A stretch of 64,000 nucleotides of DNA from Terribacillus aidingensis (GCF_900215625.1 NZ_OBEK01000003.1:248001-312000); one strand, 5' to 3'; counted from the stretch's first letter, positions 24,115 through 33,163 are shown. Made by a program: numbers and translations. Notes: generated by a model from the letters alone, not told the origin.

Positions 24115-24638
24115 TACATTTTAAGTGCTTTTATTATCGCATTAAATTGATCCTTGTTCACATCATAATCAGTCAAGGTAACCTTCAGAAGTTGATTTAC
24201 TTCTACATATTCATCTGAAAAATCTTTCTTTAAAGACACAATTACACCAGCTACTAACACTAGTACTACTAAGGGGTTAAAGGCTCCATTTTTTTGATTG
24301 TTGTATAAGTAATTTTGTAGGTTAGACAATCTTTCGACGGTATTAGCTGATGCAAACTTAAATGTATTCCTAATAAGATTTCTGACGTAGTCTTGTTCTC
24401 CCATTTTTCTGATTTGTTCTGGCTGGTTATAATCGAATAAGAATTTAGTCCACTCATCAAGAACTTCAGTCATCTTATCACCATTTAAACTCCTATAGAA
24501 ATTATCAACTTGCAAACTCTTACTATGTAAATTTGATTGTTTTTGCTTTCTTTTATCAAATAAATAACCAATAAACTTTACAAGAATACTCGATAAGACT
24601 GTACTAAGGCCGGTAGTAACCAATATATCTTTAATCAA
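24114..24638 (-). CDS. Membrane protein downstream of the lysis genes; cargo candidate
   Basis: 174 aa. One N-terminal membrane helix ('ILVTTGLSTVLSSILVKFIGYLF'), a charged helical domain (residues 30-115) and a second hydrophobic segment ('FNPLVVLVLVAGVIVSL'), then a short tail. Not recognised. It sits alone between terminators after the endolysin gene, the usual place for genes expressed from the lysogen, such as superinfection exclusion or abortive infection. That is inference from position. Confidence 0.62.
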   Translation of the reverse strand: MIKDILVTTGLSTVLSSILVKFIGYLFDKRKQKQSNLHSKSLQVDNFYRSLNGDKMTEVLDEWTKFLFDYNQPEQIRKMGEQDYVRNLIRNTFKFASANTVERLSNLQNYLYNNQKNGAFNPLVVLVLVAGVIVSLKKDFSDEYVEVNQLLKVTLTDYDVNKDQFNAIIKALKM

Positions 24639-24705
24639 TTATGAACCTCCTTTATCAACTTATTCATCATCTATTATAGCGAATTGCTCTTTAAAACGGC
24701 AAATA

Positions 24706-24727
24706 ACCCCTCCAACTAAGGAGGGGT
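24706..24727 (-). terminator. Terminator after endolysin gene
   Basis: CCCCTCC-AACTAA-GGAGGGG (24707-24726). On the minus strand it lies 8 bp after the endolysin stop, but the downstream sequence TTATTTG is only weakly T-rich. Confidence 0.7.
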
Positions 24728-24734
24728 ATTATTT

Positions 24735-25655
24735 TTACTTGAAAAACTTCTCGTATGTGTTAGGACCCGCAATTCCATCTACTGCAATCCCCTTGCTTCT
24801 CTGGAAGGATTTAAGCGCTGCTTCTGTCCCAGAACCAAAGATACCATCGACAGCCAATTTGTGCCCATGGACGTTCAACAGACTCTGAATAAGTCTGGTC
24901 CAACCAGGAGTATGTTTCTTTCGGCTTTGAATAGATCCGGCGGCTTTACTGTTACGGCCAAAGATGCCATCAATCGCTACTTTTGCGTAATACTGATAGA
25001 TACGTAGTAATGCATTCATCGTTTTCGGTCCCTTGTAACCATCTACAGTAAGCTTGGTAAACTTAGCTTTTGTAGGATAGTCACGGCTATTAGCGTACTT
25101 CTGCGCCTCCTTGATATAGGAAGAACCACCAGAGGAAGCTGTAGCGCTGCTGACTTTTGTAGGAGTTGCCGCTGCAGTCTTCGTTCCTGTCTTATCTACA
25201 AGGTTAGGACGTTTACCAGCCCGCAACTGCGCAGTGGACAGACCGCCCGTCATTTCAAGGTGAGGGTAGTCCTTGAAGCTAGTCCAGTCGCCGCCCCATG
25301 AGAATCCAAGCGATTTACCGATGGCTGCAACGCGTCTCCATTTCTTATCCACATCCCAAATTGCTGTTGTTCCTTCATTGTTAGTAAGGAAGTAATCGAC
25401 AGCCAAGCCAAAGTTATGATTAGAGTAGCCGCCGCGTGCATTTGTTACAACGGCACCTTTCTTTGTACGTCCTTGCGCATACAAAGCGTTCTGCTGCGCA
25501 TATGTCCGCATACCATGAGAAATCTGCGCATTAATACCTTCTGCATAAGCTCTTCGGACAAGCTCAAGTGCGCTTTTCTTAACGATTGGATTCATGCCGG
25601 ACCCCATATTCTTCTCAGAACGCTGCAACAATGTGTTTAATGATACTCTTCCCAT
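24735..25655 (-). CDS. Endolysin: M15 L-Ala-D-Glu peptidase with C-terminal wall-binding repeats
   Basis: 306 aa. The catalytic domain is peptidase M15C (CwlK/Ply500-like): 'GMRTYAQQNALYAQGRT' near residue 50, 'SNHNFGLAVDYF' (SxHxxGxAxD, near residue 80), 'DYPHLEM' near residue 130. A Thr/Ala/Ser linker follows (155-180). The C-terminal half has two peptidoglycan-binding-like repeats ending 'LLNVHGHKLAVDGIFGSGTEAALKSFQRSKGIAVDGIAGPNTYEKFFK'. It cleaves the stem peptide of the wall at the end of the lytic cycle after the holin opens the membrane. No signal peptide. Confidence 0.92.
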   Translation of the reverse strand: MGRVSLNTLLQRSEKNMGSGMNPIVKKSALELVRRAYAEGINAQISHGMRTYAQQNALYAQGRTKKGAVVTNARGGYSNHNFGLAVDYFLTNNEGTTAIWDVDKKWRRVAAIGKSLGFSWGGDWTSFKDYPHLEMTGGLSTAQLRAGKRPNLVDKTGTKTAAATPTKVSSATASSGGSSYIKEAQKYANSRDYPTKAKFTKLTVDGYKGPKTMNALLRIYQYYAKVAIDGIFGRNSKAAGSIQSRKKHTPGWTRLIQSLLNVHGHKLAVDGIFGSGTEAALKSFQRSKGIAVDGIAGPNTYEKFFK

Positions 25656-25678
25656 CTTGTTTCCTCCTCAAAATAAAA

Positions 25679-25696
25679 GGCCGCCCTTAGGCAGCC
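25679..25696 (-). terminator. Terminator between holin and endolysin genes
   Basis: Minus strand GGCTGCC-TAAG-GGCGGCC followed by TTTTATTTT; one U-G pair in a 7-bp stem. It overlaps the holin stop region. Confidence 0.75.
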
Positions 25697-25956
25697 TCGT
25701 TGTCGTTATTTGAAATTGTTTTCTTACCTAATGAGAACAGTCCGGAACCTGCAAGCCCGGCAAAGCCTCCCGCCCATAACCGCATTACTGTATCCAATTC
25801 AGTGAACGGCCAAGCGATAAAGCCGACTAGCAGTCCAATAACCAAACTAGTCAGTGGCGAGTATCTACTGCTAACAGGCCCCGTCTTTTTCGCCAGCTGC
25901 ACTAAAGCAATAACAATAGGACTAATAATTGTTGCAAATAGCATTACTTCTTCCAT
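25687..25956 (-). CDS. Holin
   Basis: 89 aa with three hydrophobic stretches: 'FATIISPIVIALVQLAK', 'LTSLVIGLLVGFIAWPF' and 'RLWAGGFAGLAGSGLF', and a charged C-terminus 'GKKTISNNDNEAA'. The start follows AAGGAGAGG. Placed between an XhlA-like gene and the endolysin gene, this is the pore-forming holin that lets the endolysin reach the wall. Confidence 0.85.
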   Translation of the reverse strand: MEEVMLFATIISPIVIALVQLAKKTGPVSSRYSPLTSLVIGLLVGFIAWPFTELDTVMRLWAGGFAGLAGSGLFSLGKKTISNNDNEAA

Positions 25957-25986
25957 GTGAACCTCTCCTTTTTGTGCATAATAATA

Positions 25987-26010
25987 GCCCGCCGGCTAGT
26001 CCCGACAGGC
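25987..26010 (-). terminator. Hairpin between xhlA-like and holin genes
   Basis: Minus strand GCCTGTCGG-GACTAG-CCGGCGGGC, a 9-bp stem with two wobble pairs, then TATTATTAT. The T run is weak, so it may be partial. Confidence 0.6.
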
Positions 26011-26325
26011 TTAACGTGACAGATATTCGATTAAGGCTTGTGCTATGGTATAAAGAACACCAGCACTACCACCGATACCAAGCGTCAGCTTCCAAAAGTT
26101 TTGTTTGTCTAGCAGCTTTAATTCATGCTTGCGGTCCTGCGACCGAGTGTTTATCTCTATAAGCGTTCTGAACATCTTATCATTTTGTTCACGAAGATAA
26201 GTGTTGTCTTTCTCTGCTTTAGTATTGCCAGCTGTCACTTGTTCAGAGAGGGTGTTCATTTGTCCCTTTATCTCCGCTTGCCCTTCTTCAAGACTAACAA
26301 TTCTTCGTTCATGATCATTTAACAT
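26011..26325 (-). CDS. XhlA-like lysis-associated membrane protein
   Basis: 104 aa from ATG at 26325, with GGAGGAGGAAGTG before it; an ATG 15 bp upstream is part of that SD. N-terminal coiled coil ('DHERRIVSLEEGQAEIKGQMNTLSEQVTAGNTKAEKDNTYLREQ') and a C-terminal membrane helix ('FWKLTLGIGGSAGVLYTIAQALIEYL'). This is the haemolysin XhlA plan, which cooperates with holin and endolysin in lysis. Confidence 0.85.
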   Translation of the reverse strand: MLNDHERRIVSLEEGQAEIKGQMNTLSEQVTAGNTKAEKDNTYLREQNDKMFRTLIEINTRSQDRKHELKLLDKQNFWKLTLGIGGSAGVLYTIAQALIEYLSR

Positions 26326-26398
26326 CACTTCCTCCTCCATTTCTTTTCTCGCCCCCTTTTAATCTTTTCACTGCTGTCACCTCCTTTGCAAAAGAAAA

Positions 26399-26418
26399 AG
26401 CACCCCGTATGGGATGCT
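26399..26418 (-). terminator. Terminator in late operon
   Basis: Minus strand AGCATCCC-ATAC-GGGGTGCT followed by TTTTTC; 8-bp stem with one U-G pair. It lies directly after the stop of the gene at 26422-26745. Confidence 0.78.
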
Positions 26419-26421
26419 AAT

Positions 26422-26745
26422 TTATTTCAAGATACTAATAGAATGTCTTTCTTTTAAGTCATCGGTCCAACCAAATTCGTGAAATGTTTTACGACAATTA
26501 CCGAATGAATCTCGAGGTATCGAGATGTACTTTAATGTAACTTTACATTTCTTTAGATTGTGCGTGTATTCAACATCATCCACTACACGAGATAACCCTG
26601 TATCTGGGTAATGTCGGTATACATCGTCAGTTACTCTTTCACCTACACGTGGTACAAATTCACTTTCTAGCTCTTTAAAAAGAATCTCTACATCTGCACT
26701 CACTTCGTCTTTTAACTGAATTGGTTGTTTTAAAATGATTTTCAT
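26422..26745 (-). CDS. Late-operon protein of unknown function
   Basis: 107 aa: 'MKIILKQPIQLKDEVSADVEILFKELESEFVPRVGERVTDDVYRHYPDTGLSRVVDDVEYTHNLKKCKVTLKYISIPRDSF...'. Beta-rich, no signal or membrane segment. It starts after GGGAGG and stands between two terminators. Not recognised; it may be a lysis accessory or a small tail-associated protein. Confidence 0.62.
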   Translation of the reverse strand: MKIILKQPIQLKDEVSADVEILFKELESEFVPRVGERVTDDVYRHYPDTGLSRVVDDVEYTHNLKKCKVTLKYISIPRDSFGNCRKTFHEFGWTDDLKERHSISILK

Positions 26746-26815
26746 ATATCCATTCCTCCCTTTACGCCACTATTCGACACAATGGGAGGATATTCCTGTT
26801 TTTAAGCATAAAAAA

Positions 26816-26836
26816 TACGCCTTCTTCAATGGCGTT
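26816..26836 (-). terminator. Terminator in late operon
   Basis: Minus strand AACGCC and GGCGTA pair (ACGCC with GGCGT) around a 9-base loop, followed by TTTTTTATG. Confidence 0.75.
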
Positions 26837-26848
26837 CTTTAGAAAATC

Positions 26849-27097
26849 TTATTCAGTTGTAGCTGCTTCATCATTGAACCTGCTGACCAAGTATGCCCTA
26901 GTGAACTTCTCCAGTCCTGGCATGCCTTCTGTATTAGTAAAGTAATCTTCTTTCGGCATATTAACTGAGCCATTTCCATAAAATTGATTCATTGGATCCA
27001 CAAGTTCAAATTTGAGAATGGCGGTTTCAACATTTACATTCTCTGAGTCATAAGCAAAATTTACACCAGTAATTTTCACTCTAATTTTATCTGCCAT
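26849..27097 (-). CDS. Small late protein, unknown
   Basis: 82 aa, 'MADKIRVKITGVNFAYDSENVNVETAILKFELVDPMNQFYGNGSVNMPKEDYF...'. Short beta-rich protein in the interval between tail spike and lysis genes. It follows GGAGAATG. No domain recognised. Confidence 0.62.
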   Translation of the reverse strand: MADKIRVKITGVNFAYDSENVNVETAILKFELVDPMNQFYGNGSVNMPKEDYFTNTEGMPGLEKFTRAYLVSRFNDEAATTE

Positions 27098-27110
27098 TTT
27101 ACATTCTCCT

Positions 27111-27530
27111 TTAGTCTTTCATATTTTCAAATGCTTCACATAGATAATCGTAGGCAACTGCAGTATCACCGCTGACTTCCTCGTCATATTCCAAGACAAT
27201 GTCTTTCACAGTTTCTAAGGTCACATAATTATCACCCCCATCGATTACAAATGGTTCTTCGAATAGTTCGTCCTGTTCCTTCCGAAACGCACTCTCGTCT
27301 TCCGGTCGAATCGCAAACGATCCATCTTCTCTTTTCTTAGGACCTCCATCCCCATCATCTCCTGCATACTCCTTGATTAAATCTAGTTCTTGTGTGTGAA
27401 GTTCCTTCATTTTTCCCTGCAGCTGTTTAATGAATTTTGTCCGATGACGGGACTGTTTTCCTTTTAGCTTCAAGTCATACAACAACTTAATTGCTGGTGA
27501 GATCATGCTATTCTTAATTTCTAACTTCAT
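27111..27530 (-). CDS. DUF1617-like tail-associated protein
   Basis: 139 aa: 'MKLEIKNSMISPAIKLLYDLKLKGKQSRHRTKFIKQLQGKMKELHTQELDLIKEYAGDDGDGGPKKREDG' matches the DUF1617 pattern seen downstream of tail genes in Firmicute phages. The rest is acidic. Function of the family is unknown; it probably relates to the baseplate or tail fibre. Confidence 0.72.
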   Translation of the reverse strand: MKLEIKNSMISPAIKLLYDLKLKGKQSRHRTKFIKQLQGKMKELHTQELDLIKEYAGDDGDGGPKKREDGSFAIRPEDESAFRKEQDELFEEPFVIDGGDNYVTLETVKDIVLEYDEEVSGDTAVAYDYLCEAFENMKD

Positions 27531-27545
27531 AGTAAATTCCTCCGT

Positions 27546-30500
27546 TTATGCTGATTTTAGTGTTTGAACTTCTGCTTTTAATTCTTCTATTTCTTTTATG
27601 TTGGCCTGGAGAATATCGTAGATGCTCTCTATATTGGATTCCATTTGTTCAGCTAATCCACTCAGCTCTTGGATGGCTTTGGTGTTATAGGCAGATAGCC
27701 TGTACACATCGATTCCCTGGGCGTTATAGTTGCTGATGTCAGGAGAAAGTTCCGCGATGAAGCCAACTCGTTTATCAAAGTAAATTCCTCTTTCGATGTC
27801 GCTATACGTGTTGTATTTCACCACGTTCAGACCTTTGACAGTTGTAAGACCGATATTCTCCAAATCCTCGATATTTTGCTTGGAATCCAATGTTGATTTA
27901 TTAATGAACCCGCCAGCCCAAATGTCTCGATAGATTGGACCACTTGCTGCAAATCCTCTGCTTGTTGCTCGTATCTCAGAGTTCGCACCTAGATACAATG
28001 GATCGATTGTAAGGGAAGCAACAGTGTTAGACGACAAGTCCTGCATGACGCCTTTTCTCCAAGACACGTTTCCGTTGTTGTATCCAGCCTTGCTAGTAAA
28101 TCTGATTTCCGTGTCAGCCATTAGATATAGGTTGGTGGTATTCGTTTTTACGTTACCTACGATGTCACCATAAATGGCATCAGTGGCATAAATGCTTCTT
28201 GCCCGTAGATGTCCGGAACTGTAATCCCCATTACCATTCGTGACCCAGACAGTAGGATCTAAAGATGATTTACTGAATCTGAAACCCGATGCGTAATTCG
28301 TAAGCGGTGATCCATATTGCAGGACTCCATCTGTATCCGAAGTACTACCATTGTCTTTGACATTGAAAACGAAATGGTTATTACCGGCTCGGTTTCTATC
28401 ACGCGGCTGCAGGACGACACGTCCAATACTAGCTTTAATAAATACATCTTGATTCGCATCAAGGTAAATGCTTCTGCTGTCAGTACGCATGCCGATAGAA
28501 CCCAAGTTTGAGTAAAGCATGAGCCCACGTCGGTCATCATCCCAGTAATGGGAGAAGAACTCAATTACACCAGAACCTGTACCTTCATCGCCATCAGCAC
28601 CAACTGCAGTAGTGGATATACCGTTATTAGTAAAGTAGAGATTCCTTCTACCTCGCGGATCGTTTACTTTTGTTACCCTAACCATACCGCCACCGATAGT
28701 AATTTCACTATCTAAGTTTTCGTTTTCACCAAACCATGTACGGGTGTATTTTCCGCGAGAAGAAAGAAAAGCACCGTCTATTCTGGCGTACTCGTTACCG
28801 CTTCCGCCTTGTACTTTTACAAGGTTGGCGTTTATGATACCAGCTTTCAGCTTATCTACAGAGATATTGGCAATCTTGGCATCATCGACGGCTAAATTAG
28901 CAATCTTGGCGTTAGTAACGGCCACGTTATCAAGTTGAGCTGTCCCAATTGCCGCTGTCCCAATCTTGGCTCTTGTAATAACACCATTTGCAATAGCTGC
29001 GTTGCCAATAGCTGCATCAGCAATATGCGCCGACTTTATTACGCTGTTATCGATGAGCGTGGTTCCAGTGATGTGGTGCAAGCGTCCATCGATGCGAACA
29101 CCTTCGGATGATAAATTAATTGCAGATACAATGCCGTCTTTCCGTACTCTTAATTCAATATTGTCGGCTTGTTGCTTAATCTCAGACTCTGCTGTGGAAA
29201 GCCTTTGTGTAACTTGGCCTGCATCCACTCCATTTACTTTTTCCGTATCCCCTGCTACTAGATTTTTAATAGCATATACGTAATCACCGGGGACTGGTTT
29301 AACAAACCCTTGATTCTCATAGAATGTAGGTTGATTATTTCCTGCACTAGATAACGGTGTGATGAAATACCTTTCATGGGAGTTTGTGATACGCATGTAA
29401 ACTATCATTTCTGTTAGAGAAGTGGTATTTTGCGTTATGACATAAACAAAATCTCCAGCACCAATACCTGTCGATTCTCTGATTTCAAGCTGCGGTATAG
29501 GTGGTTCTCCCATTGCACTCTGTTGTTTTAACCGTGCGAATCCTCTTCCGAATCTTGTTTTTGAGCCTCCATCAGAACCAGCGATGAATGAAAAATCTAA
29601 AGAAGTGAATTGATATCTGGCTGTTGCCTTTATGCTAAATATTTTAGTCCACTTCCCGTAATTATCTGACCCCGTACCCGATGTAGCATATTGTTTTACT
29701 TTCACTTTCTCAATTTCTTCTGTTAATTTCTCGGTTGTCACTCTATGCAATATCTGATTAGCCTGCTGCTCAATTAGGCTTGTATGCTTCTCAACCGTGT
29801 CTTTTAGCCCGTTGTAAGTGATTGAATCGACTTTCTGGCTGATTAGCTTAGCCTGCTGCTCAATAGTTGAAGCTTGATTGCTAACCGTCTGCTGCAAGTT
29901 ATTGAATGTGCTGGACTCGACCTTCGATTCAATCTTTTTCGCTGTTTGCTCGATTAAGGAAGTATGGTCTGCCAGCTGCTGTACTACTTTATCATGGTCG
30001 GTTTTGTAAACTGTCTCACTTACTTTTTGACTGATTAAGTCTGCGTATTGTTTGATGTCGGATTCATTCTTAATGAACCTACGTAGATAATCTTCTGGCG
30101 CAGGCTGCCATGCGGATGGCTTATTTGATTTCTCAAGCATTAATTCTTTGTACTTTAAGTCAGTAACCTCAGGAACAGTACTCGCATCAGCATTATTAAA
30201 GAACAAAACGATATAAGGTTTAGTGTCATCTACTACCGCGCTTGCAAATGTTCTCCCTTTTGACCCTTTAGCAATAATCGGTTCACCGTAATGAATAGTT
30301 TTACCATCTTCTCCTGTAGAATTATAATAAAAATCTATTCTGGCTCTTAGCCTTTTTCTTCCTGATAAGTCTTGGAGCTCTACTCCAAATGTAATTGTAT
30401 CCCCCGGAGTTAATCCTAACTCACTGTAATGATATCTTTGGCTTGCCGTTCTATTGTACTGACCAATCGTTGCGCTTTCCCACTCTGATGATGTACCAGG

Positions 30501-32645
30501 TATAAGGTTTGTCCCACCAACTTGGATGCCATCAATATTAGTTTGCAACGTTTTAATTCCCTCGTTGTATGTTTTTTCGGTTACACGCTGCTGAATCAAG
30601 CCCGCCTGTTGCGAGAATTCACTGTTGACGCTCTCAAAGCGCCGGTTAATCGCATCACTGTCCTGGTTGTAAGTATCAGTGCTGACCTTGCTTTCTATCC
30701 CCTTAGCATTTTGCTCAATCTTTAGCTGATGGTCTTTGACGGTATTATCAATGCCTTCCACTTGTCGAATAGTTGTGTCAATCGTTCCCGTCACTTCATC
30801 TACACTTTGCTTCACATCTACAAAGTCTTGATCATAAGTGATTGTCTTGTTAGTAAGCTCAACAATCTCGCCATCTAACTCCTGCAGCTTTTCATCCGAG
30901 AATTTGAATTTACCATTCACAAATTCCAAATCAGCTTTATCAGCGATGTCCTGAATAAGGGCATTTCTTGCAGTTGTAATTTGTTCATCCGTGTACGTCG
31001 TTGATTCTTGTTTAATCTGTTCCCTGGCCGCCTCTGATATCTGCTCAAAGTTAATGCTACCGTCGGCAAGCAGTTGGGAAGTCAGGCTCAGTTCCCGGAG
31101 TTGTGCTGCAATATCCTCACCAAACAGAATGTCATCGCTCAGGACGCGTACAGTACTTGCGAACACTTCTTCACTGTACTCACTTGCTGTTGCATGATGA
31201 TTTACAGCCCGTACCCGGTAATACCATTTCTGGTCTGTTTCCACAGCATGTGTGAAAGACGATATATTCCCTCGGTACAATAAGTGCTGCGGTTGTGGAA
31301 CGAATCCCTGAACCTGTGAACCATATATCTCATAATGCTTTATATAGACTGAGCCTGTGTAATCCCATTGAATGAGTATTGATTTGAAAAGTCCACTTGC
31401 TTCTACATTTACCGGAACAGCTGGCACAATGTCTGGATAATTCTTATCCGTTACATACTCCCATTTGCCGCGGTTATTATTAATGGTATCGATGACGCGT
31501 TCCAACCTATTATCAGAATCAACAGAAAGGAACTGCCCCATTTCCACGGTAGCAGTTCCTTCAATGTCGGTAAGATCATATTCCATTGCAATAATGCGTG
31601 CTTGTATTTCAATTGGTCGAGAGAAATTACGGTCAATCGCTCGGGAAGTGTCACCTAACTCCGCATGCTCATGTTCATATTCTGCCATACGTTCCAGCAG
31701 TTCTACTGAAAGGCTGTAATTTACTTCTGGTGCTTTTGCCTCCTGTAGTGCCTGCCACGTTGCCTGCAGCAGTTCCTCGGCTGTCTCGTAATCTTGATTG
31801 CTAAAGATACCTTCTCGGTGTAACAGCTTACCTTCATGGACACGGCCATATTCTTGTAAAGCCTCGGGATCACCGACCCACTTCTGTCCTTTCGGCTTAT
31901 CTACCGGATCACCATTCGCTTTCTTCCATTCCACATCTGCAAAGTCGATATATCGGGTATATCCACCGCCTTCTGTCTCGAGAGAAGCACCGCGGCCATA
32001 CATGGCTGTGATTGGATAAGACAAAACTGTTCGCTGGATTTCCGTGATGTTGTGGTCAATCTCAAATCGCTGACCACGATCCACACCTCGGCGTTGCTGC
32101 AGCTTAATTACTCGCCGCTTGATTTGGTTTGAATCCTCTACGAATTCGACCACGTCTTTAAAGTCGCCGCCCCATGTCTCAAGAATGTTCCAGATAGCAT
32201 CCACGCTAGTAATGTAATAGAAGTTTGTAGAATAGATACCCAGTGATACTTCCACTTCTCCTGTCCAGCGTGTGCCTTCTAGTGCAGCGTCTAATGCAAC
32301 CTGCGCTTCTTTATCGGTGAAACGTCTATCTTCGACGATGTGTTCTTTTAGTTCCATAAACGCCGGCTCGCAAATAGCCGTTGTTTCCGGGCCATCTGCG
32401 CCGTCGCTGTCGTCCAATTCTTTAATCACGTACAGTCGTAGGTCGCCATCTTTATCTCGGAACACAACTTGATTCTCTTCTTTTACATGTTGTGATTGTT
32501 CTGTATCAGCTTCGACAGTAAAAGAAAAAGGCGTATCAGACACCGTGTTTAATTCCTCTCGGAAAGGTGCACTGACAAGCCCTGTTGATTCTGTGATAAC
32601 CGTAAGCAGCTGATCATCTTGGCTAAATATATATAATTCTGTCAA
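27546..32645 (-). CDS. Large tail spike / tail endopeptidase-type host-recognition protein
   Basis: 1699 aa. Residues 1-400 form a prophage tail endopeptidase-like baseplate domain; 410-505 an Fn3 module ('ILIQWDYTGSVYIKHYEIYGSQVQGF...WYYRVRAVNHH'). Residues 540-720 and 870-1010 are coiled coils with repeated 'SLIEQQANQI' and 'STIEQQAKLI' phrases, with a jelly-roll-like insert between. Residues 1190-1280 carry Ala/Ile repeats ('AHIADAAIGNAAIANGVI') typical of trimeric beta-helical spikes. The C-terminus ('STLDSKQNIEDLENIGLTTVKGLNVVKYN...RVGFIAELSPDI' and a final coiled coil) looks like an S74-type intramolecular chaperone. It is the likely receptor-binding protein. Confidence 0.85.
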   Translation of the reverse strand: MTELYIFSQDDQLLTVITESTGLVSAPFREELNTVSDTPFSFTVEADTEQSQHVKEENQVVFRDKDGDLRLYVIKELDDSDGADGPETTAICEPAFMELKEHIVEDRRFTDKEAQVALDAALEGTRWTGEVEVSLGIYSTNFYYITSVDAIWNILETWGGDFKDVVEFVEDSNQIKRRVIKLQQRRGVDRGQRFEIDHNITEIQRTVLSYPITAMYGRGASLETEGGGYTRYIDFADVEWKKANGDPVDKPKGQKWVGDPEALQEYGRVHEGKLLHREGIFSNQDYETAEELLQATWQALQEAKAPEVNYSLSVELLERMAEYEHEHAELGDTSRAIDRNFSRPIEIQARIIAMEYDLTDIEGTATVEMGQFLSVDSDNRLERVIDTINNNRGKWEYVTDKNYPDIVPAVPVNVEASGLFKSILIQWDYTGSVYIKHYEIYGSQVQGFVPQPQHLLYRGNISSFTHAVETDQKWYYRVRAVNHHATASEYSEEVFASTVRVLSDDILFGEDIAAQLRELSLTSQLLADGSINFEQISEAAREQIKQESTTYTDEQITTARNALIQDIADKADLEFVNGKFKFSDEKLQELDGEIVELTNKTITYDQDFVDVKQSVDEVTGTIDTTIRQVEGIDNTVKDHQLKIEQNAKGIESKVSTDTYNQDSDAINRRFESVNSEFSQQAGLIQQRVTEKTYNEGIKTLQTNIDGIQVGGTNLIPGTSSEWESATIGQYNRTASQRYHYSELGLTPGDTITFGVELQDLSGRKRLRARIDFYYNSTGEDGKTIHYGEPIIAKGSKGRTFASAVVDDTKPYIVLFFNNADASTVPEVTDLKYKELMLEKSNKPSAWQPAPEDYLRRFIKNESDIKQYADLISQKVSETVYKTDHDKVVQQLADHTSLIEQTAKKIESKVESSTFNNLQQTVSNQASTIEQQAKLISQKVDSITYNGLKDTVEKHTSLIEQQANQILHRVTTEKLTEEIEKVKVKQYATSGTGSDNYGKWTKIFSIKATARYQFTSLDFSFIAGSDGGSKTRFGRGFARLKQQSAMGEPPIPQLEIRESTGIGAGDFVYVITQNTTSLTEMIVYMRITNSHERYFITPLSSAGNNQPTFYENQGFVKPVPGDYVYAIKNLVAGDTEKVNGVDAGQVTQRLSTAESEIKQQADNIELRVRKDGIVSAINLSSEGVRIDGRLHHITGTTLIDNSVIKSAHIADAAIGNAAIANGVITRAKIGTAAIGTAQLDNVAVTNAKIANLAVDDAKIANISVDKLKAGIINANLVKVQGGSGNEYARIDGAFLSSRGKYTRTWFGENENLDSEITIGGGMVRVTKVNDPRGRRNLYFTNNGISTTAVGADGDEGTGSGVIEFFSHYWDDDRRGLMLYSNLGSIGMRTDSRSIYLDANQDVFIKASIGRVVLQPRDRNRAGNNHFVFNVKDNGSTSDTDGVLQYGSPLTNYASGFRFSKSSLDPTVWVTNGNGDYSSGHLRARSIYATDAIYGDIVGNVKTNTTNLYLMADTEIRFTSKAGYNNGNVSWRKGVMQDLSSNTVASLTIDPLYLGANSEIRATSRGFAASGPIYRDIWAGGFINKSTLDSKQNIEDLENIGLTTVKGLNVVKYNTYSDIERGIYFDKRVGFIAELSPDISNYNAQGIDVYRLSAYNTKAIQELSGLAEQMESNIESIYDILQANIKEIEELKAEVQTLKSA

Positions 32646-32673
32646 ACTATGTCCTCCTTTCTGGTAGAATGTT

Positions 32674-32696
32674 CCTATCTTGGTAGATAGGAGGTG
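32674..32696 (+). promoter_or_regulatory. Hairpin overlapping the ribosome site of a plus-strand gene
   Basis: CCTATCT-TGGT-AGATAGG (32674-32691), a perfect 7-bp stem whose 3' arm shares AGG with the Shine-Dalgarno AGGAGGTG (32689-32696). Folding would reduce initiation at ATG 32702, or the site may be a protein-binding operator. Confidence 0.45.
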
Positions 32697-32701
32697 TGAC
32701 T

Positions 32702-32953
32702 ATGTCTAAGCAGATTTCTAAAGAAAAACTTACAGAAATTATGGATCAAGTACAGGAAGAAACAAAAAAAGATTTCGCTAAATCTATAGAAGAAGTCTTT
32801 AATAGCTTTGAACGAGTATCCATGGATGAATTCATGAGTAGAATTTTGCCCCAATTATTAAGCACTACTTATTATGAGGCTACTACTCATGCAGAACTAC
32901 TTATCATCGATGTACTGAAAGAATTAGACTTACTCAAAATCGACGACGAGTAA
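32702..32953 (+). CDS. Plus-strand moron-like gene inside the tail operon
   Basis: 83 aa from ATG at 32702, after AGGAGGTG. Acidic, all-helical: 'SKQISKEKLTEIMDQVQEETKKDFAKSIEEVFNSFERVSMDEFMSRILPQLLSTTYYEATTHAELLIIDVLKELDLLKIDDE'. It is encoded against the direction of the whole late operon, between the tail spike gene and a small coiled-coil gene it overlaps by 20 bp at the 3' ends. Such insertions are typical of genes expressed in the lysogen independently of the late promoter. No known family. Confidence 0.7.
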   Translation: MSKQISKEKLTEIMDQVQEETKKDFAKSIEEVFNSFERVSMDEFMSRILPQLLSTTYYEATTHAELLIIDVLKELDLLKIDDE

Positions 32954-33146
32954 ATTTGCGTTCTAACGTATCATCTAAATATTTTTCAAGCGTCTCTTTT
33001 AATTTTTCACCATCAACAATGTTGTCCGTCGTTGCAGCGGCGGACACTTCAGTTAACGTATTTAACACACCGGCCATATGATCTAGTGTGCTTTCCAACA
33101 CAGCGACCCTATTCTCCAACTCTTTTCGCTTTTTACTCTTAAACAT
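32934..33146 (-). CDS. Small coiled-coil tail-region protein
   Basis: 70 aa from ATG at 33146 (GAGGAGG at good spacing; an ATG 6 bp upstream is too close). 'FKSKKRKELENRVAVLESTLDHMAGVLNTLTEVSAAATTDNIVDGEKLKETLEKYLDDTLERKFTRRRF', a basic-ended coiled coil. It lies between Dit and the tail spike genes. Function unknown. Confidence 0.62.
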   Translation of the reverse strand: MFKSKKRKELENRVAVLESTLDHMAGVLNTLTEVSAAATTDNIVDGEKLKETLEKYLDDTLERKFTRRRF

Positions 33147-33163
33147 ATTCATTCCTCCTCGTT

